A stretch of 50,438 bases of DNA from JAGVJT01 sp964513205 (GCA_964513205.1 CAZELP010000013.1:1-50438), one strand, 5' to 3'. Shown: positions 7,101 through 15,901, counted from the stretch's first letter. A program made the numbers and translations. Notes: generated from the sequence alone by a model not told the origin.

Positions 7101-8417
7101 TTGTTTTTTATTTGTAAAAAAGCGATAGATCTCGTGAAAGAAAATAACACCTGAAGTCATTAAAAGAGGCGTTAACATAGTGCGAGGGGGCAATGGAGTC
7201 AGCGCGAATAGGGTGATAAAAATTGAAAGCCATAATAATCGTTGTTGCTTTAACAGCACATGGGTCGGGCGGATTATATAAAAATAGGGAAGTATGACCG
7301 CGTAATAAAAAATATTGCGCGACAAACCATAGACGAAGAAATTTCGACTTTGTCTTGTTTGATTGTCTTTCTCCGGATCGACAGAGAAAAATCGTGTCCC
7401 TTTAAATCCTGCATAATTAAGGCCATGATCGGCAAATCGGCTGTTTGCTTTACGATTTTCTGGTGCAATGATTTGTAGAAGATGCCAATCTTTTTTCCAA
7501 TACCCCAGTCTTGAAACGGGATCTTTTTCTTGTCTTTGAATAAAAACAGATGGCTTGATTGTCAAATTATCCCAACGGTCTTCTTTTGAATGTTTTTTGT
7601 ATAAACCCGCAGGATTGAGTGCGTCTACTCTTGATAATCGATCTCCCATATCAACTGCAAGTAACAAAGACATAGAGCCACCCAGACTAACGCCGCAGAC
7701 GTGAGGGGGATTGAGCTGTTCATCCATCCATTTTAACAGGGATGAACGTCCGCTTTTATAGAGCATTTCACCTACTGTTCTAAATGAATTCATGTCTGTA
7801 CGAAGCTGTGTGCGTAGGCCTTGTCCTTGTGGATAAGTTGTTCCCATAAAAATGAGATGGGGTCTTGCATTGAGATGAGATAAAGGTTCTAGACCATAGG
7901 CGAAAACACGGTCATTTTTCTGCATAAAATATTGTTCGAAACGATTGATGGGAGTTAATTCAATGGCGGTGATTTTGTATTCGACAAGCGTCCATTGATT
8001 GTTGAAATATTCGGGAATTTTCAATGATTCATACGGATTTGGATCAAAAAATGGAAAAAAACACAGACAGTTACTGAGGTAAAATTCAATTTGTCGGTGC
8101 TCTTGTTCAGTAAATGATTTTTTTTGAATTTGCTCGAAAACATGTACTAATCCTTCTTGGAAAACCAAGCGAGCATATTTTAAAAGCTCAGTATCTCGAT
8201 TGATAAAAACAGCACGTAATGCGCGAGCAGAAACTAAATTTCCCCAAGTTCCTTTTTTAGGCCATCCCATCATTAAAACAGAAAGTGCGTGTTTTGCGAT
8301 AGAAATTGGATCGTCTGAGTTTGGATCGAAAGAGGTCTGTTGTTCGGGGAAAAAATTGAGTTCAAGTCCACCGGCAAAGGGTTCTGTTTCTTCTATAGGA
8401 TTGGAGTATGCTTGCAT
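7092..8417 (-). CDS. Alpha/beta hydrolase-like protein with C-terminal membrane segments
   Basis: The 441-residue protein has a classical nucleophile elbow, GVSLGG (about residues 242-247, Ser nucleophile), preceded by LIFMGTTYPQGQG, which resembles the first core strand and oxyanion region. A candidate His is in FADHGLNYAG near residue 330. The C-terminal 80 residues contain two or three hydrophobic stretches (IFYYAVILPYFYII; LLWLSIFITLFAL; LLMTSGVIFF) and a basic tail, suggesting membrane anchoring. The N-terminal 200 residues match nothing I recognise. It is the last gene of the bioB-rdgB-dsbD-SDR run, 44 bp behind the SDR gene, suggesting co-transcription. Substrate unknown: lipase, esterase and thioesterase are all possible. 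The ribosome binding site before the ATG is weak. The end may be shortened by a frameshift (see the 6997-7100 entry). Confidence 0.6.
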   Translation of the reverse strand: MQAYSNPIEETEPFAGGLELNFFPEQQTSFDPNSDDPISIAKHALSVLMMGWPKKGTWGNLVSARALRAVFINRDTELLKYARLVFQEGLVHVFEQIQKKSFTEQEHRQIEFYLSNCLCFFPFFDPNPYESLKIPEYFNNQWTLVEYKITAIELTPINRFEQYFMQKNDRVFAYGLEPLSHLNARPHLIFMGTTYPQGQGLRTQLRTDMNSFRTVGEMLYKSGRSSLLKWMDEQLNPPHVCGVSLGGSMSLLLAVDMGDRLSRVDALNPAGLYKKHSKEDRWDNLTIKPSVFIQRQEKDPVSRLGYWKKDWHLLQIIAPENRKANSRFADHGLNYAGFKGTRFFSVDPEKDNQTRQSRNFFVYGLSRNIFYYAVILPYFYIIRPTHVLLKQQRLLWLSIFITLFALTPLPPRTMLTPLLMTSGVIFFHEIYRFFTNKKQKK

Positions 8418-8461
8418 GGGATTCAGATGAAAAAGGGCTATAGTCAGTATAGCGCGATTCT

Positions 8462-9307
8462 CTATAAGTGAAACATTTTTCGGATAATCCAGTCCAATGC
8501 TCGAGTTGGGAGTATGCGTTTGAGTACCATGAAAAGATAAGTTGGAAAAGTGACAGGATATTTTGCGCGTGGTCTGCTGGATTCAATGGCATGGATCAGT
8601 TTTTTCGTTACGGCATCTGGTGATTGCGTAAAAGGTCGATTTTTGTGTGTTTCTTGTTCGATGCGTTCTGACTCGTATTGTGTTTTAAAACGACTATGTT
8701 CAATGTCTAAAGCCTGTGTTGAGCGATCGACGGCATTTTGACGAAACTGACTTTCAATGGGGCCTGGTTGTATGCAAGAGACATGAATGTTTGTATTTTT
8801 TAATTCGATTCTTAATGTATCAGCAAGACTCTCTACAGCATGTTTTGAGGCATTATACGCACCTCTAAAAGGCATGCTGATAAATCCTAACACAGAGCTG
8901 ATGTGGATAATACGTCCTTGTCCTTGGGTTTGCATGACGGGTATGGCCAGTCTTGAAAGCTCCATGAGGCCAAATACGTTTGTTTCGAATTGTTCTCGTA
9001 AACGAGCAATGGGTAAATCTTCAAGCGCGCCAGCTTGGCCATACCCTGCATTGTTAATCAGTACATCGAGTTTTCCTTCTGTTTTTTGAAGTAGGTGGTC
9101 AAATCCTTCATAGATAGAGGCAGTATCAGACACATCCATTAAAATGGTGTCTAAACCGAGCGATTGCAGTCGTTCAACATCGGCATGTTTTCGGCAAGAG
9201 GCAATCACACGGTGCCCTCGAATCGTCAGTTTGAGCGCTGCATTTAATCCAATACCGCTTGAACAGCCTGTGATAAAAATAATTTTGGGTTTAAACGGTT
9301 CATTCAT
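8462..9307 (-). CDS. Short-chain dehydrogenase/reductase, YbbO-like
   Basis: NAD(P)-dependent oxidoreductase of the classical SDR family. It has the TGCSSGIG cofactor motif (TGxxxGxG) near the N-terminus, NNAG, and the catalytic Ser (HISSVLG) with YNASK (Tyr and Lys), then a PGPI loop. The C-terminus (KYPVTFPTYLFMVLKRILP) closely resembles E. coli YbbO, an aldehyde reductase-like SDR. I chose the ATG at 9307 (281 residues), because it directly precedes MNEPFKPK and the Rossmann strand; the longer frame to 9370 lies inside dsbD. This start overlaps the end of dsbD by 8 bp, indicating translational coupling. Confidence 0.85.
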   Translation of the reverse strand: MNEPFKPKIIFITGCSSGIGLNAALKLTIRGHRVIASCRKHADVERLQSLGLDTILMDVSDTASIYEGFDHLLQKTEGKLDVLINNAGYGQAGALEDLPIARLREQFETNVFGLMELSRLAIPVMQTQGQGRIIHISSVLGFISMPFRGAYNASKHAVESLADTLRIELKNTNIHVSCIQPGPIESQFRQNAVDRSTQALDIEHSRFKTQYESERIEQETHKNRPFTQSPDAVTKKLIHAIESSRPRAKYPVTFPTYLFMVLKRILPTRALDWIIRKMFHL

Positions 9308-11060
9308 TGTCGTACTCCAGTGTCTGCTCAAGCTTTGACAACAGTGTTTCAGTGTGAATTTCGCCTGCATGTGTGAGATCTTTTAATTCGGTGCCCTTTG
9401 GGGAAATGAAAATCAAAGTTGGGGGCGCTATGACATGGTAATGTTCGTTGAGTGCTCTTGTTTCTGCATTGTCCTCCGTGATATCGACACGGATGATTTG
9501 AAATGCGCTTAATTGAGCTTGAATTTTGGGATTGGTTCGTAAATCTTCTTCAATTACTTTACAAGAACGGCACCAGTCTGCATAAAAGTCAATTAAGACG
9601 GCTTTTTGGTGGGTTTTAGATTCTTCTAGCAATGCATTCAATTCGTTAAGCGAGTGAACGGTTGTGGTGGGTGTAGCGGTTTCAACAGCTGAAAGAGGGG
9701 TCCAAGGATTGGTATGTCCTTGGCTTGCACCAACTAAAATACAAAGGCCATGGATAAAAATTACGATTGCGAAAACGCGCTTTAGTTTTAAAAGATTTGT
9801 CTGAGAGGGACTAAATATTCCCAAATAAAGCGCGGAAAACAAGAAAAGTGTTGCCCATAAAAACATCGTGATTAGGGGAGGGGTAATTCTACTGCTCAAA
9901 TCAATTGCTACACCCACTAAAATGAGACCAAAGAAACCTTTGACTTGATTCATCCATGTTCCTTTATTGGGAAGAAGTCGGCCAAGAGAAGTTCCAATTA
10001 GAAGAAGAGGCGTTCCCATTCCAATTCCAAGCATAAAAAGCGCAAGCATTCCCAGAAATAAGTGACCTGTTTCTGCAATGTAGCTTAATGCGCCAATTAA
10101 GGGCGCAGTCACGCAAGGAGATAAAATAAGAGTTGATAAACAGCCCATTATCAAGGCGTTGATATAATGACCATGAGCTTGCTGATAACTGAGTGTTGCA
10201 AGTTTAGACTGAAGTTTCGTGGGCAATCTAATTTCGAATAATCCAAACATAGAGAGTGCCAGCACAAAGAACAAAGCGCTAAGTGAACCTATGGCAAATG
10301 GTGTTTGCAAAGCTGCTTGTATATTTTTTCCAACCAAAGCAATTACAAGACCAATGACCGCATAAGTGGTTGACATACTGAGAACATAAGTGAGAGATAG
10401 TCCAAATGCATGCCGAGTAGAGCTTTGATTGCGTTGTCCAACAATAATGCTTGAAAGAACAGGGATCATGGGTAATACGCATGGTGTAAAAGACAGCAAT
10501 AGGCCCAAAATATAAAAAATCAGGAGTGTCAAAATAAAAGATGTTTCAAATGGGTGTTCAAGCCATTTTTTTAAAGAGGAGGATGGTTGTACGTGTTCAT
10601 ATTTTTCTTCAAGAGCGACTTTTTCTAATTCAAATTCAGAGTTTAGGGTAAGTTGGAGTGTAACGGTTTCAGGAGGATAACAATAGCCGTCATCAGCACA
10701 TCCTTGGTAGGCAATATGAATGAATGTTTCACCTGCATGGGTTCCAATGAGTCGTGCTGGTATAGACAATTTTTCGCGATACACTTCAAACACTCGTCCC
10801 TTAGGGTCTCGTTTTTCTATCGCTTGAGGTAAAGACAGAGGGGTAAACTCTGCAAATTGTGCTGTTGTTGCAGGTTCGATGAGTCGAATGCTTTTTTTGT
10901 ATAGGAAGAAGCCAGACTTGATTTTCCAATGCAACAGAATTGTGTTGGGATCATGTCGTTGGGCTTGAAATTTAAAAACACTCGAAGCAGATGGAGGGGG
11001 GGGATTCGCCCAAACAAAAGAGGCCAACAACAAGCAGACAAATCCTATCCATGCTTTCAC
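9300..11060 (-). CDS. dsbD: Thiol:disulfide interchange protein DsbD
   Basis: Transfers electrons from cytoplasmic thioredoxin across the inner membrane to periplasmic partners (DsbC, DsbG, CcmG). The order is complete. Signal peptide (WIGFVCLLLASFVWA). Periplasmic alpha domain with the Cys pair in GCADDGYCYPPE. Eight-helix membrane domain with its Cys in SFTPCVLPMIPV and LSPCVTAPLIG. C-terminal thioredoxin-like gamma domain with CRSC at residues 497-500 (CVAC in E. coli). I use the GTG at 11060 (586 residues; E. coli 565) because GTGA there overlaps the rdgB stop by 4 bp and places the signal peptide at the N-terminus; the longer frame to 11165 runs back into rdgB. Its presence fits the many cysteine-rich exported proteins nearby. 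Confidence 0.93.
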   Translation of the reverse strand: MKAWIGFVCLLLASFVWANPPPPSASSVFKFQAQRHDPNTILLHWKIKSGFFLYKKSIRLIEPATTAQFAEFTPLSLPQAIEKRDPKGRVFEVYREKLSIPARLIGTHAGETFIHIAYQGCADDGYCYPPETVTLQLTLNSEFELEKVALEEKYEHVQPSSSLKKWLEHPFETSFILTLLIFYILGLLLSFTPCVLPMIPVLSSIIVGQRNQSSTRHAFGLSLTYVLSMSTTYAVIGLVIALVGKNIQAALQTPFAIGSLSALFFVLALSMFGLFEIRLPTKLQSKLATLSYQQAHGHYINALIMGCLSTLILSPCVTAPLIGALSYIAETGHLFLGMLALFMLGIGMGTPLLLIGTSLGRLLPNKGTWMNQVKGFFGLILVGVAIDLSSRITPPLITMFLWATLFLFSALYLGIFSPSQTNLLKLKRVFAIVIFIHGLCILVGASQGHTNPWTPLSAVETATPTTTVHSLNELNALLEESKTHQKAVLIDFYADWCRSCKVIEEDLRTNPKIQAQLSAFQIIRVDITEDNAETRALNEHYHVIAPPTLIFISPKGTELKDLTHAGEIHTETLLSKLEQTLEYDNE

Positions 11061-11656
11061 AATAGCACTCCATCTTGAATAAGTGCCTCTCGTAGTGTTT
11101 GAGAGGCAAGACCTCTGTGGCTGATTTTGTTTTTTACGGCGATAGGCAGTTGAGCGGCGGTACAACCATGGCTGTCAACATAAAAAATAGGATCATAACC
11201 AAAGCCTTCTGTGCCTTTCATCGTGCGTTCAATTCGGCCTCGCCAAATACCGGTTGCAATGAGCGGTGTAGGATCTTCTGCATGGCGTAAAAGGGCCAGA
11301 GCACAATAAAAATAGGCGTCTCTCTCTTGATTTTCTAGAGACTCCATTGCTGAGAGCAATGCTTCAATATTGTCTTTGTCTCGAGCATTTGGACCGGCAT
11401 AACGGGCAGAATGGACGCCAGGCTTTCCCAAAAGCGCAGGAACGACGAGACCTGAGTCGTCAGCAAGAGCTGGCAATTTTGAAATAAGACAAGCGTGACG
11501 TGCCTTTAAAAGCGCATTCTCAATAAAGGTGCTGCCTTTTTCTTCTATATCGGGAAGCGCAATGTCGTGTTGAGAAAGGCAGGAGATAGGCGATAAAAGA
11601 GCGCGAAGCTCTTTTATTTTTCCCTCATTGTGCGTTGCCAAAAAAAGCGCTTTCAT
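11057..11656 (-). CDS. rdgB: dITP/XTP pyrophosphatase (RdgB/HAM1 family)
   Basis: Housecleaning enzyme that hydrolyses non-canonical purine triphosphates (dITP, XTP) to monophosphates. The 199-residue protein has the family N-terminus LATHNEGKIKELRALL, the ENALLKAR motif, ADDSGLVVPAL with catalytic acidic residues, GVHSARYAG, GFGYDPIF and a final SHRGLA. Length matches the family (about 197). An AGAGGTG site precedes the ATG, and 12 bp separate it from bioB, so it lies in the same operon. Its 3' end overlaps the dsbD start by 4 bp. Confidence 0.95.
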   Translation of the reverse strand: MKALFLATHNEGKIKELRALLSPISCLSQHDIALPDIEEKGSTFIENALLKARHACLISKLPALADDSGLVVPALLGKPGVHSARYAGPNARDKDNIEALLSAMESLENQERDAYFYCALALLRHAEDPTPLIATGIWRGRIERTMKGTEGFGYDPIFYVDSHGCTAAQLPIAVKNKISHRGLASQTLREALIQDGVLL

Positions 11657-11668
11657 TTGCCCACACCT

Positions 11669-12637
11669 CTAACAATGTTTCGCTAAAGGCTCGATGACCA
11701 TTTTTTTAAGTCCCAGTTTTTCAAACAGTGTATTGTCTTTTTCGGGTGTTGGGTTTTTGGTGATTAAAAGTTTTTCTCCAAAATGGATGGAGTTTGCACC
11801 AGCAAAAAAGCACAACGCTTGAAATTCTTCAGACATTTGCTCGCGACCGGCAGAAAGTCGAACGTAAGTTTTGGGCATGAGAATACGCGCGAGTGCGACA
11901 ATTCGGACAAATTCAAACGTGTCGACGCCTTGATGTGATTCTAAAGGCGTTCCAGGAATGGGGATGAGTTTGTTGATGGGCAATGATTCTGGTGGTTCTT
12001 CAAGATTAGCCAACAAGATAAGCATACTGATTCTATCTTGAGTGGTTTCACCGAGACCTAGAATACCGCCGCTACAGACTTTAACACCTGATTCTCTTAC
12101 TTTTTGTAACGTATCCAGTCGGTCCTGAAATGTTCGAGTACTGATAATTTCTTGATAGTATTCTGGTGAAGTATCCACGTTATGGTTATAGTAATCCAAG
12201 CCTGCTTCTTTGAGTTTTTCGGCTTGCGAGTCTTTTAAAAGACCGAGTGTCACGCAAGTTTCCATACCAAGTTTTTTGACTTCAGTCACCATCTTGCAGA
12301 CGGTGTCCAAATCTTTTTCGCGAGGACCTCTCCAGGCGGCACCCATGCAAAAACGAGTGCTCCCCATCGATTTTGCTCGTGCGGCTGCTTCAACAACCGC
12401 ATCAATTTCCATGAGCGGCTCTTTTTGCAGTCCTGTGTTATAATGTGCGGATTGAGGACAATATGCACAATCCTCGGGGCAAAGTCCTGTTTTAATATTC
12501 AAGAGTGTGCTAGTCTGAACGGTGTTTGGTTCAAAATGATCGCGGTGCGTTGTATGCGCACGATAAAGCAAGTCATTAAAAGGAAGATCGTAGAGCGCTT
12601 CTGCTTCTTCGAGAGTCCAAACTTTTTGTTCTGTCAT
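11669..12637 (-). CDS. bioB: Biotin synthase
   Basis: Radical-SAM enzyme inserting sulfur into dethiobiotin. The 322-residue protein has the CPEDCAYC cluster motif (CxxxCxxC) binding the 4Fe-4S cluster, with YCPQSAHYNTG after it. Further conserved blocks are MGAAWRGP, YNHNVDTSPEYY, SGGILGLGE, PINKLIPIPGTPL and the RLSAGREQM motif with the Arg that ligates the 2Fe-2S cluster; AGANSIHFGEKLL closes the barrel. An AAGGTGG site sits upstream of the ATG. It heads a minus-strand run with rdgB and dsbD and diverges from bioF across only 26 bp, so its promoter must lie within the bioF 5' coding region. Confidence 0.97.
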   Translation of the reverse strand: MTEQKVWTLEEAEALYDLPFNDLLYRAHTTHRDHFEPNTVQTSTLLNIKTGLCPEDCAYCPQSAHYNTGLQKEPLMEIDAVVEAAARAKSMGSTRFCMGAAWRGPREKDLDTVCKMVTEVKKLGMETCVTLGLLKDSQAEKLKEAGLDYYNHNVDTSPEYYQEIISTRTFQDRLDTLQKVRESGVKVCSGGILGLGETTQDRISMLILLANLEEPPESLPINKLIPIPGTPLESHQGVDTFEFVRIVALARILMPKTYVRLSAGREQMSEEFQALCFFAGANSIHFGEKLLITKNPTPEKDNTLFEKLGLKKMVIEPLAKHC

Positions 12638-12663
12638 GTGCCACCTTTACAATTGAGTTAACT

Positions 12664-13797
12664 ATGTTTGCGTGTTATCAGGAACACTGCGAAAATCTGC
12701 AGCGTACAGGAAATTATCGTCAATTGCCAGTCGAGTCGTTGAATTCCTCTATACAACTTGATTTCTCGAGTAATGATTATCTGAATCTTAGTCGTCATCC
12801 ACAAGTGCTTCAAGCGGGCATTGAAGCTGCACGTACTTATGGTCAAGGCTCAACAGGCTCCAGACTACTTTCTGGTCATCATCCTATTTTTACTGATTTT
12901 GAGCGTCAAATTGCAAAAGATAAAAAAACCGAGCGCGCTCTGCTTTTTAGCAGCGGATTTCAAGCCAATTTAGCCGTGCTTTCAAGTTTATTAAATCCCA
13001 AAGTTTTGAAGCAGAAACCACTGGTATTTTTCGATAAACTGAATCACGCTAGTCTTTATCAAGCTGTTTTTCTCAGTCAGGCGACACTTATTCGATATCG
13101 ACATTTAGACTACGATGACCTGTCTTCTTGTTTGAATGCCTACGCAGGATATGACGGTCCAAAATTTATTGTGACGGAAACACTTTTTGGAATGGATGGC
13201 GATGTGGTACCGCTTGATCGCATCATGATGCTGGCTCGAGAACATGGTGCATTTGTGTATTTAGATGAAGCGCATGCCGTGGGTCTTTTGGGTGAAAAGG
13301 GTTACGGACTTTCTACCTCGATTGCACATGATGTGCCTTGTCTTGTGATGGGCACTTTAAGTAAAGCGATTGGTTCTTCGGGTGCTTATGTCGCTGGCAG
13401 TGCCAGTCTTATAGATTATGTGATGAATACTGCGACAGGATTCATTTTTTCAACTGCTCCTTCGCCTTTTGTGATAGGGGCGGCCTTTGAGGCATGGACG
13501 TTGATACCCTCTTTTTCAGAAATACGCAAAACATGGTTTGAACTGGCGGAACATTTTCGTTTGTTATTGCAACGCCGAGGTTTTAATGTCGGGACGTCGA
13601 CAACACCCATTATTCCATTGATTATGGGAAGTGTTGAAAAAGCATGTGATCTGCAGCTGCATTTACAGGCTTTAGGAATTCGCACGTCGTTGATTCGTCG
13701 TCCGACTGTTCCTCCTAAAGGTGAACGCATTCGAATTGCTTTGAATGTAGCGCATACCATGACTGACATCCAATTTTTCTTAAGTGCACTCACATGA
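12664..13797 (+). CDS. bioF: 8-amino-7-oxononanoate synthase
   Basis: PLP-dependent condensation of pimeloyl-ACP with alanine in biotin synthesis. The 377-residue protein shows LDFSSNDYLNLS, the GSTGSRLLSGHH loop, FSSGFQANLAVLSSLL, DKLNHAS, ETLFGMDGDVVPL, DEAHAVGLLG, and the PLP Lys in GTLSKAIGSSGAYV (Lys234). Length agrees with E. coli BioF (384). It overlaps the following hydrolase by 4 bp (ATGA at 13794). The genes bioA, bioC and bioD are not in this window. Confidence 0.95.
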   Translation: MFACYQEHCENLQRTGNYRQLPVESLNSSIQLDFSSNDYLNLSRHPQVLQAGIEAARTYGQGSTGSRLLSGHHPIFTDFERQIAKDKKTERALLFSSGFQANLAVLSSLLNPKVLKQKPLVFFDKLNHASLYQAVFLSQATLIRYRHLDYDDLSSCLNAYAGYDGPKFIVTETLFGMDGDVVPLDRIMMLAREHGAFVYLDEAHAVGLLGEKGYGLSTSIAHDVPCLVMGTLSKAIGSSGAYVAGSASLIDYVMNTATGFIFSTAPSPFVIGAAFEAWTLIPSFSEIRKTWFELAEHFRLLLQRRGFNVGTSTTPIIPLIMGSVEKACDLQLHLQALGIRTSLIRRPTVPPKGERIRIALNVAHTMTDIQFFLSALT

Positions 13798-14444
13798 AAA
13801 AAAATTATTATATTTTTTGTCATGGCTTTGGGTTTGATTCAAGTTTCTGGGATCCTTTAAAGCCTTACTTTGAAAATGAACAAACTTTTTATTGTGATCT
13901 TGGCTATTTTGGAGAGAAGCGATTTCCAACGGAGATTTTAATCGATAAATTCAATTATATTGCAATTGGGCATTCATTCGGCTTGATTGAGTTGTTGAAT
14001 TTACCCATTCCATGGTCATGTGCTTTAGGCTTGCATGGATTTATTTATTTTTTAGGGTACGATTTGGGATTGAATCAAATTCGCTTAAAGGAATGGCGAG
14101 CATTGAGAACACAATTAAAGCGCGCACCACGTCCAACTTTGGAGCTGTTTTATCAACGTGTGGGTGTGTCAAATTGGCCAGATCTTATGTCAATCAATCA
14201 GGCACGATTGCTGGTCGATTTAGAGCGGTTGATTCTTCCACCAATGCATGCGTTACCTAAAAAAATTGCTTTTTTAACCACCCGAAATGACACAATTGTT
14301 CCGGATTGTCTGGTTCAAGACAACCTCAACGTGCATCCTCAAATACAGCTGCATCATTTTCACGAAGGAATGCATGCATTGGGGCATTTATTTCCTGAGG
14401 ATGTCAACACGTGGTGTCGTCAATTTTTGAGCGCTAAAAACTGA
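13794..14444 (+). CDS. Alpha/beta hydrolase, candidate pimeloyl-ACP methyl ester esterase (BioH-type)
   Basis: The 216-residue protein has an alpha/beta hydrolase layout: IFCHGFGFDSSFW at the N-terminus (oxyanion HGFG), the nucleophile elbow GHSFG near residue 62, an Asp in TTRNDTIVPD near 166, and a His in EGMHALGH near 200. It is translationally coupled to bioF by a 4-bp overlap. BioH, BioG, BioK and similar hydrolases end pimeloyl synthesis by cleaving pimeloyl-ACP methyl ester, and several are encoded next to bioF or bioC; that role is therefore likely here, but this is inference from context. The sequence does not obviously match E. coli BioH (256 residues, GWSLGG) or H. influenzae BioG (GWSMG), so it may be a further isozyme. 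The gene converges with an outer-membrane barrel gene. Confidence 0.7.
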   Translation: MKKNYYIFCHGFGFDSSFWDPLKPYFENEQTFYCDLGYFGEKRFPTEILIDKFNYIAIGHSFGLIELLNLPIPWSCALGLHGFIYFLGYDLGLNQIRLKEWRALRTQLKRAPRPTLELFYQRVGVSNWPDLMSINQARLLVDLERLILPPMHALPKKIAFLTTRNDTIVPDCLVQDNLNVHPQIQLHHFHEGMHALGHLFPEDVNTWCRQFLSAKN

Positions 14445-14466
14445 CGGCAGCTGTTTGTTTGCCCCA

Positions 14467-15141
14467 TCAAAACTTGATGACAGCAGAAAATTGCCCGACC
14501 AATGTATTGAATTGATTCTGATACGTTTGACGTGCTGGCGGGGTAATATAATTTCCAACACTGGTGTTTGACGCATAAAGATTATAGATCATGTCTAGTC
14601 TTGTCATTAAATGAGTGGTCAATGTCGTGGTTAATCCAAAACCAGTTTGAAATCCACTGTTGTTGAAGTTTGAGGACATGATGCCGTATACACCATTGTC
14701 TGCGATTGAAAAATGTCCATTGACATATCCTAAAATGAGGTGAGCAGTTGCATCTTCATTAAACCGATATTTGGGGAGCAATCGAAGACCGATATCATAT
14801 TGTTGATTCATGGTGTAGCGAGAGGGGGTATGACCAATCGATGTCTGTGCGCCAATTGCATCAGCAAAAAATTCTAAAGCAAGTGTTGTTTGAGCGCCAA
14901 AAGCATAGTCGTAACCAATAAAACCACCGCCTAAAATACCCAGTGAACCGAGTTCGTGTTTTTCTGGAAAAAGGGTATGTGATTCATTGTCAAATAGATT
15001 TTCTAATCCAATATTTCCTGCAATATAGAAACCGTTATCGTAGATTGGAGAAAGGTTGTCATCACCAAGAGTGCCTGCCTGCGTCAGCGGCGAAACCAGC
15101 ATCCATAATCCGATGTAGTTTCTAAGAAAAGAGATTCGCAT
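14467..15141 (-). CDS. Outer-membrane beta-barrel protein, paralog of the next gene
   Basis: The 224-residue protein has a signal peptide (about residues 1-22, ending TQAG) and alternating strands ending with FSAVIKF, the terminal aromatic expected for outer-membrane assembly. It resembles an eight-stranded OmpA/Opa-like barrel in size. It shares with the upstream gene (15156-15836) the NIG..., GILGGGF.GY, DIGLRLLP, ADNGVYG-type and YQNQ..TL blocks, so the two are tandem duplicates. The two genes are 14 bp apart and likely form one transcript. Function and ligand are unknown; proteins of this kind are often surface adhesins or immune-facing proteins in Legionellales. Confidence 0.7.
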   Translation of the reverse strand: MRISFLRNYIGLWMLVSPLTQAGTLGDDNLSPIYDNGFYIAGNIGLENLFDNESHTLFPEKHELGSLGILGGGFIGYDYAFGAQTTLALEFFADAIGAQTSIGHTPSRYTMNQQYDIGLRLLPKYRFNEDATAHLILGYVNGHFSIADNGVYGIMSSNFNNSGFQTGFGLTTTLTTHLMTRLDMIYNLYASNTSVGNYITPPARQTYQNQFNTLVGQFSAVIKF

Positions 15142-15155
15142 GATGTCATCCTAAA

Positions 15156-15836
15156 TTAAAAAGAAAATGCATAAACTAAAGCCAAATCAGCTTCAAGTGT
15201 GGATAAGTTATTTTGGTAAACTTGATAACCTGAGGTTGTGCGTCCGTATGTTGTTTGTAGGCCATAATAACTATAAATTAAATCAAATCGTAACGATAAA
15301 GGCGCGCTCAATTCAGTTTTGACGCCTAATCCTGCTTGCAGCCCATTTTCGAAAAAAGTATCGTTTACGTAGCCATAATTTCCATTGTCTTGAATTTGAA
15401 ATTGAGCAGCGCTATATCCGATATTCAGATATCCCTGTAAGTGAGGAGTAATCAAATAACCAGGAAGAAGTCGAACGCCGAGATTATAAGCCAAATCAAC
15501 CTGATATTCGGGTCTTGTGCCATAATTTTGGATCGCCGTTGCATTGGCACTGACTCCATTTGCAAATCCTTCGATATCAATAAAGATTCTGTCTGTGAGC
15601 GTTTTTGCATACCCGACAAAACCACCTCCTAATATTCCTGTCGCACTTAACCGATGAGACGAAGGTGAGGGCATCAGAGAAGATTCTTTATCGGCAAGTC
15701 CCAAAATACCAATATTTCCACCGAGATAGCCATAGTCATAAGTATATGGCATCTCTTGGCCCATGCTTCCGGCATAAAGTAGGCTCATATTCGTGGAAAG
15801 CAAGCATAAAAAAAATGCCTTGATGGAGCGATTCAT
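15156..15836 (-). CDS. Outer-membrane beta-barrel protein, paralog of the previous gene
   Basis: The 226-residue protein starts at the ATG at 15836, which has an AAAAGGA site and opens a clean signal peptide (IKAFFLCLLSTNMSLLYAG); the longer frame to 15932 lacks such a leader. The mature part is a small beta-barrel ending in LVYAFSF. Shared blocks with the neighbouring gene are GGNIGILGL, TGILGGGFVGY, NLGVRLLPGY, QDNGNYGY and YQNNLSTL. A promoter with a perfect TTGACA -35 box lies just upstream (15874-15901), so this gene is probably the first of the two-gene unit. Confidence 0.7.
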   Translation of the reverse strand: MNRSIKAFFLCLLSTNMSLLYAGSMGQEMPYTYDYGYLGGNIGILGLADKESSLMPSPSSHRLSATGILGGGFVGYAKTLTDRIFIDIEGFANGVSANATAIQNYGTRPEYQVDLAYNLGVRLLPGYLITPHLQGYLNIGYSAAQFQIQDNGNYGYVNDTFFENGLQAGLGVKTELSAPLSLRFDLIYSYYGLQTTYGRTTSGYQVYQNNLSTLEADLALVYAFSF

Positions 15837-15873
15837 GGGGGTCCTTTTAAAGCAAAATCCATATATGACGTAT

Positions 15874-15901
15874 ATTGTGCATCTTATTTTGAGTCTGTCA
15901 A
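15874..15901 (-). promoter_or_regulatory. Sigma-70-like promoter for the outer-membrane barrel pair
   Basis: On the minus strand TTGACA (complement of 15896-15901) is followed after 16 nt by CACAAT (complement of 15874-15879), about 40 bp before the ATG at 15836. The -35 matches consensus fully, the -10 at four of six positions. Confidence 0.5.

Noticed and set aside
12638..12663. Possible BirA operator (TTGTAAA-type half site) between bioB and bioF
   Set aside because: Only one half resembles the BirA site; it coincides with the bioB Shine-Dalgarno region and no second half is visible at the expected spacing.
13416..13823. Open frame of 135 codons opposite bioF
   Set aside because: Antisense shadow of the bioF C-terminal coding region, with no support of its own.
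14465..14479. Small hairpin CATCAA-AAC-TTGATG at the convergent end of the BioH-like gene
   Set aside because: The 6-bp stem is weak, has a 3-nt loop and no T-tract; it is largely coding sequence of the barrel gene.
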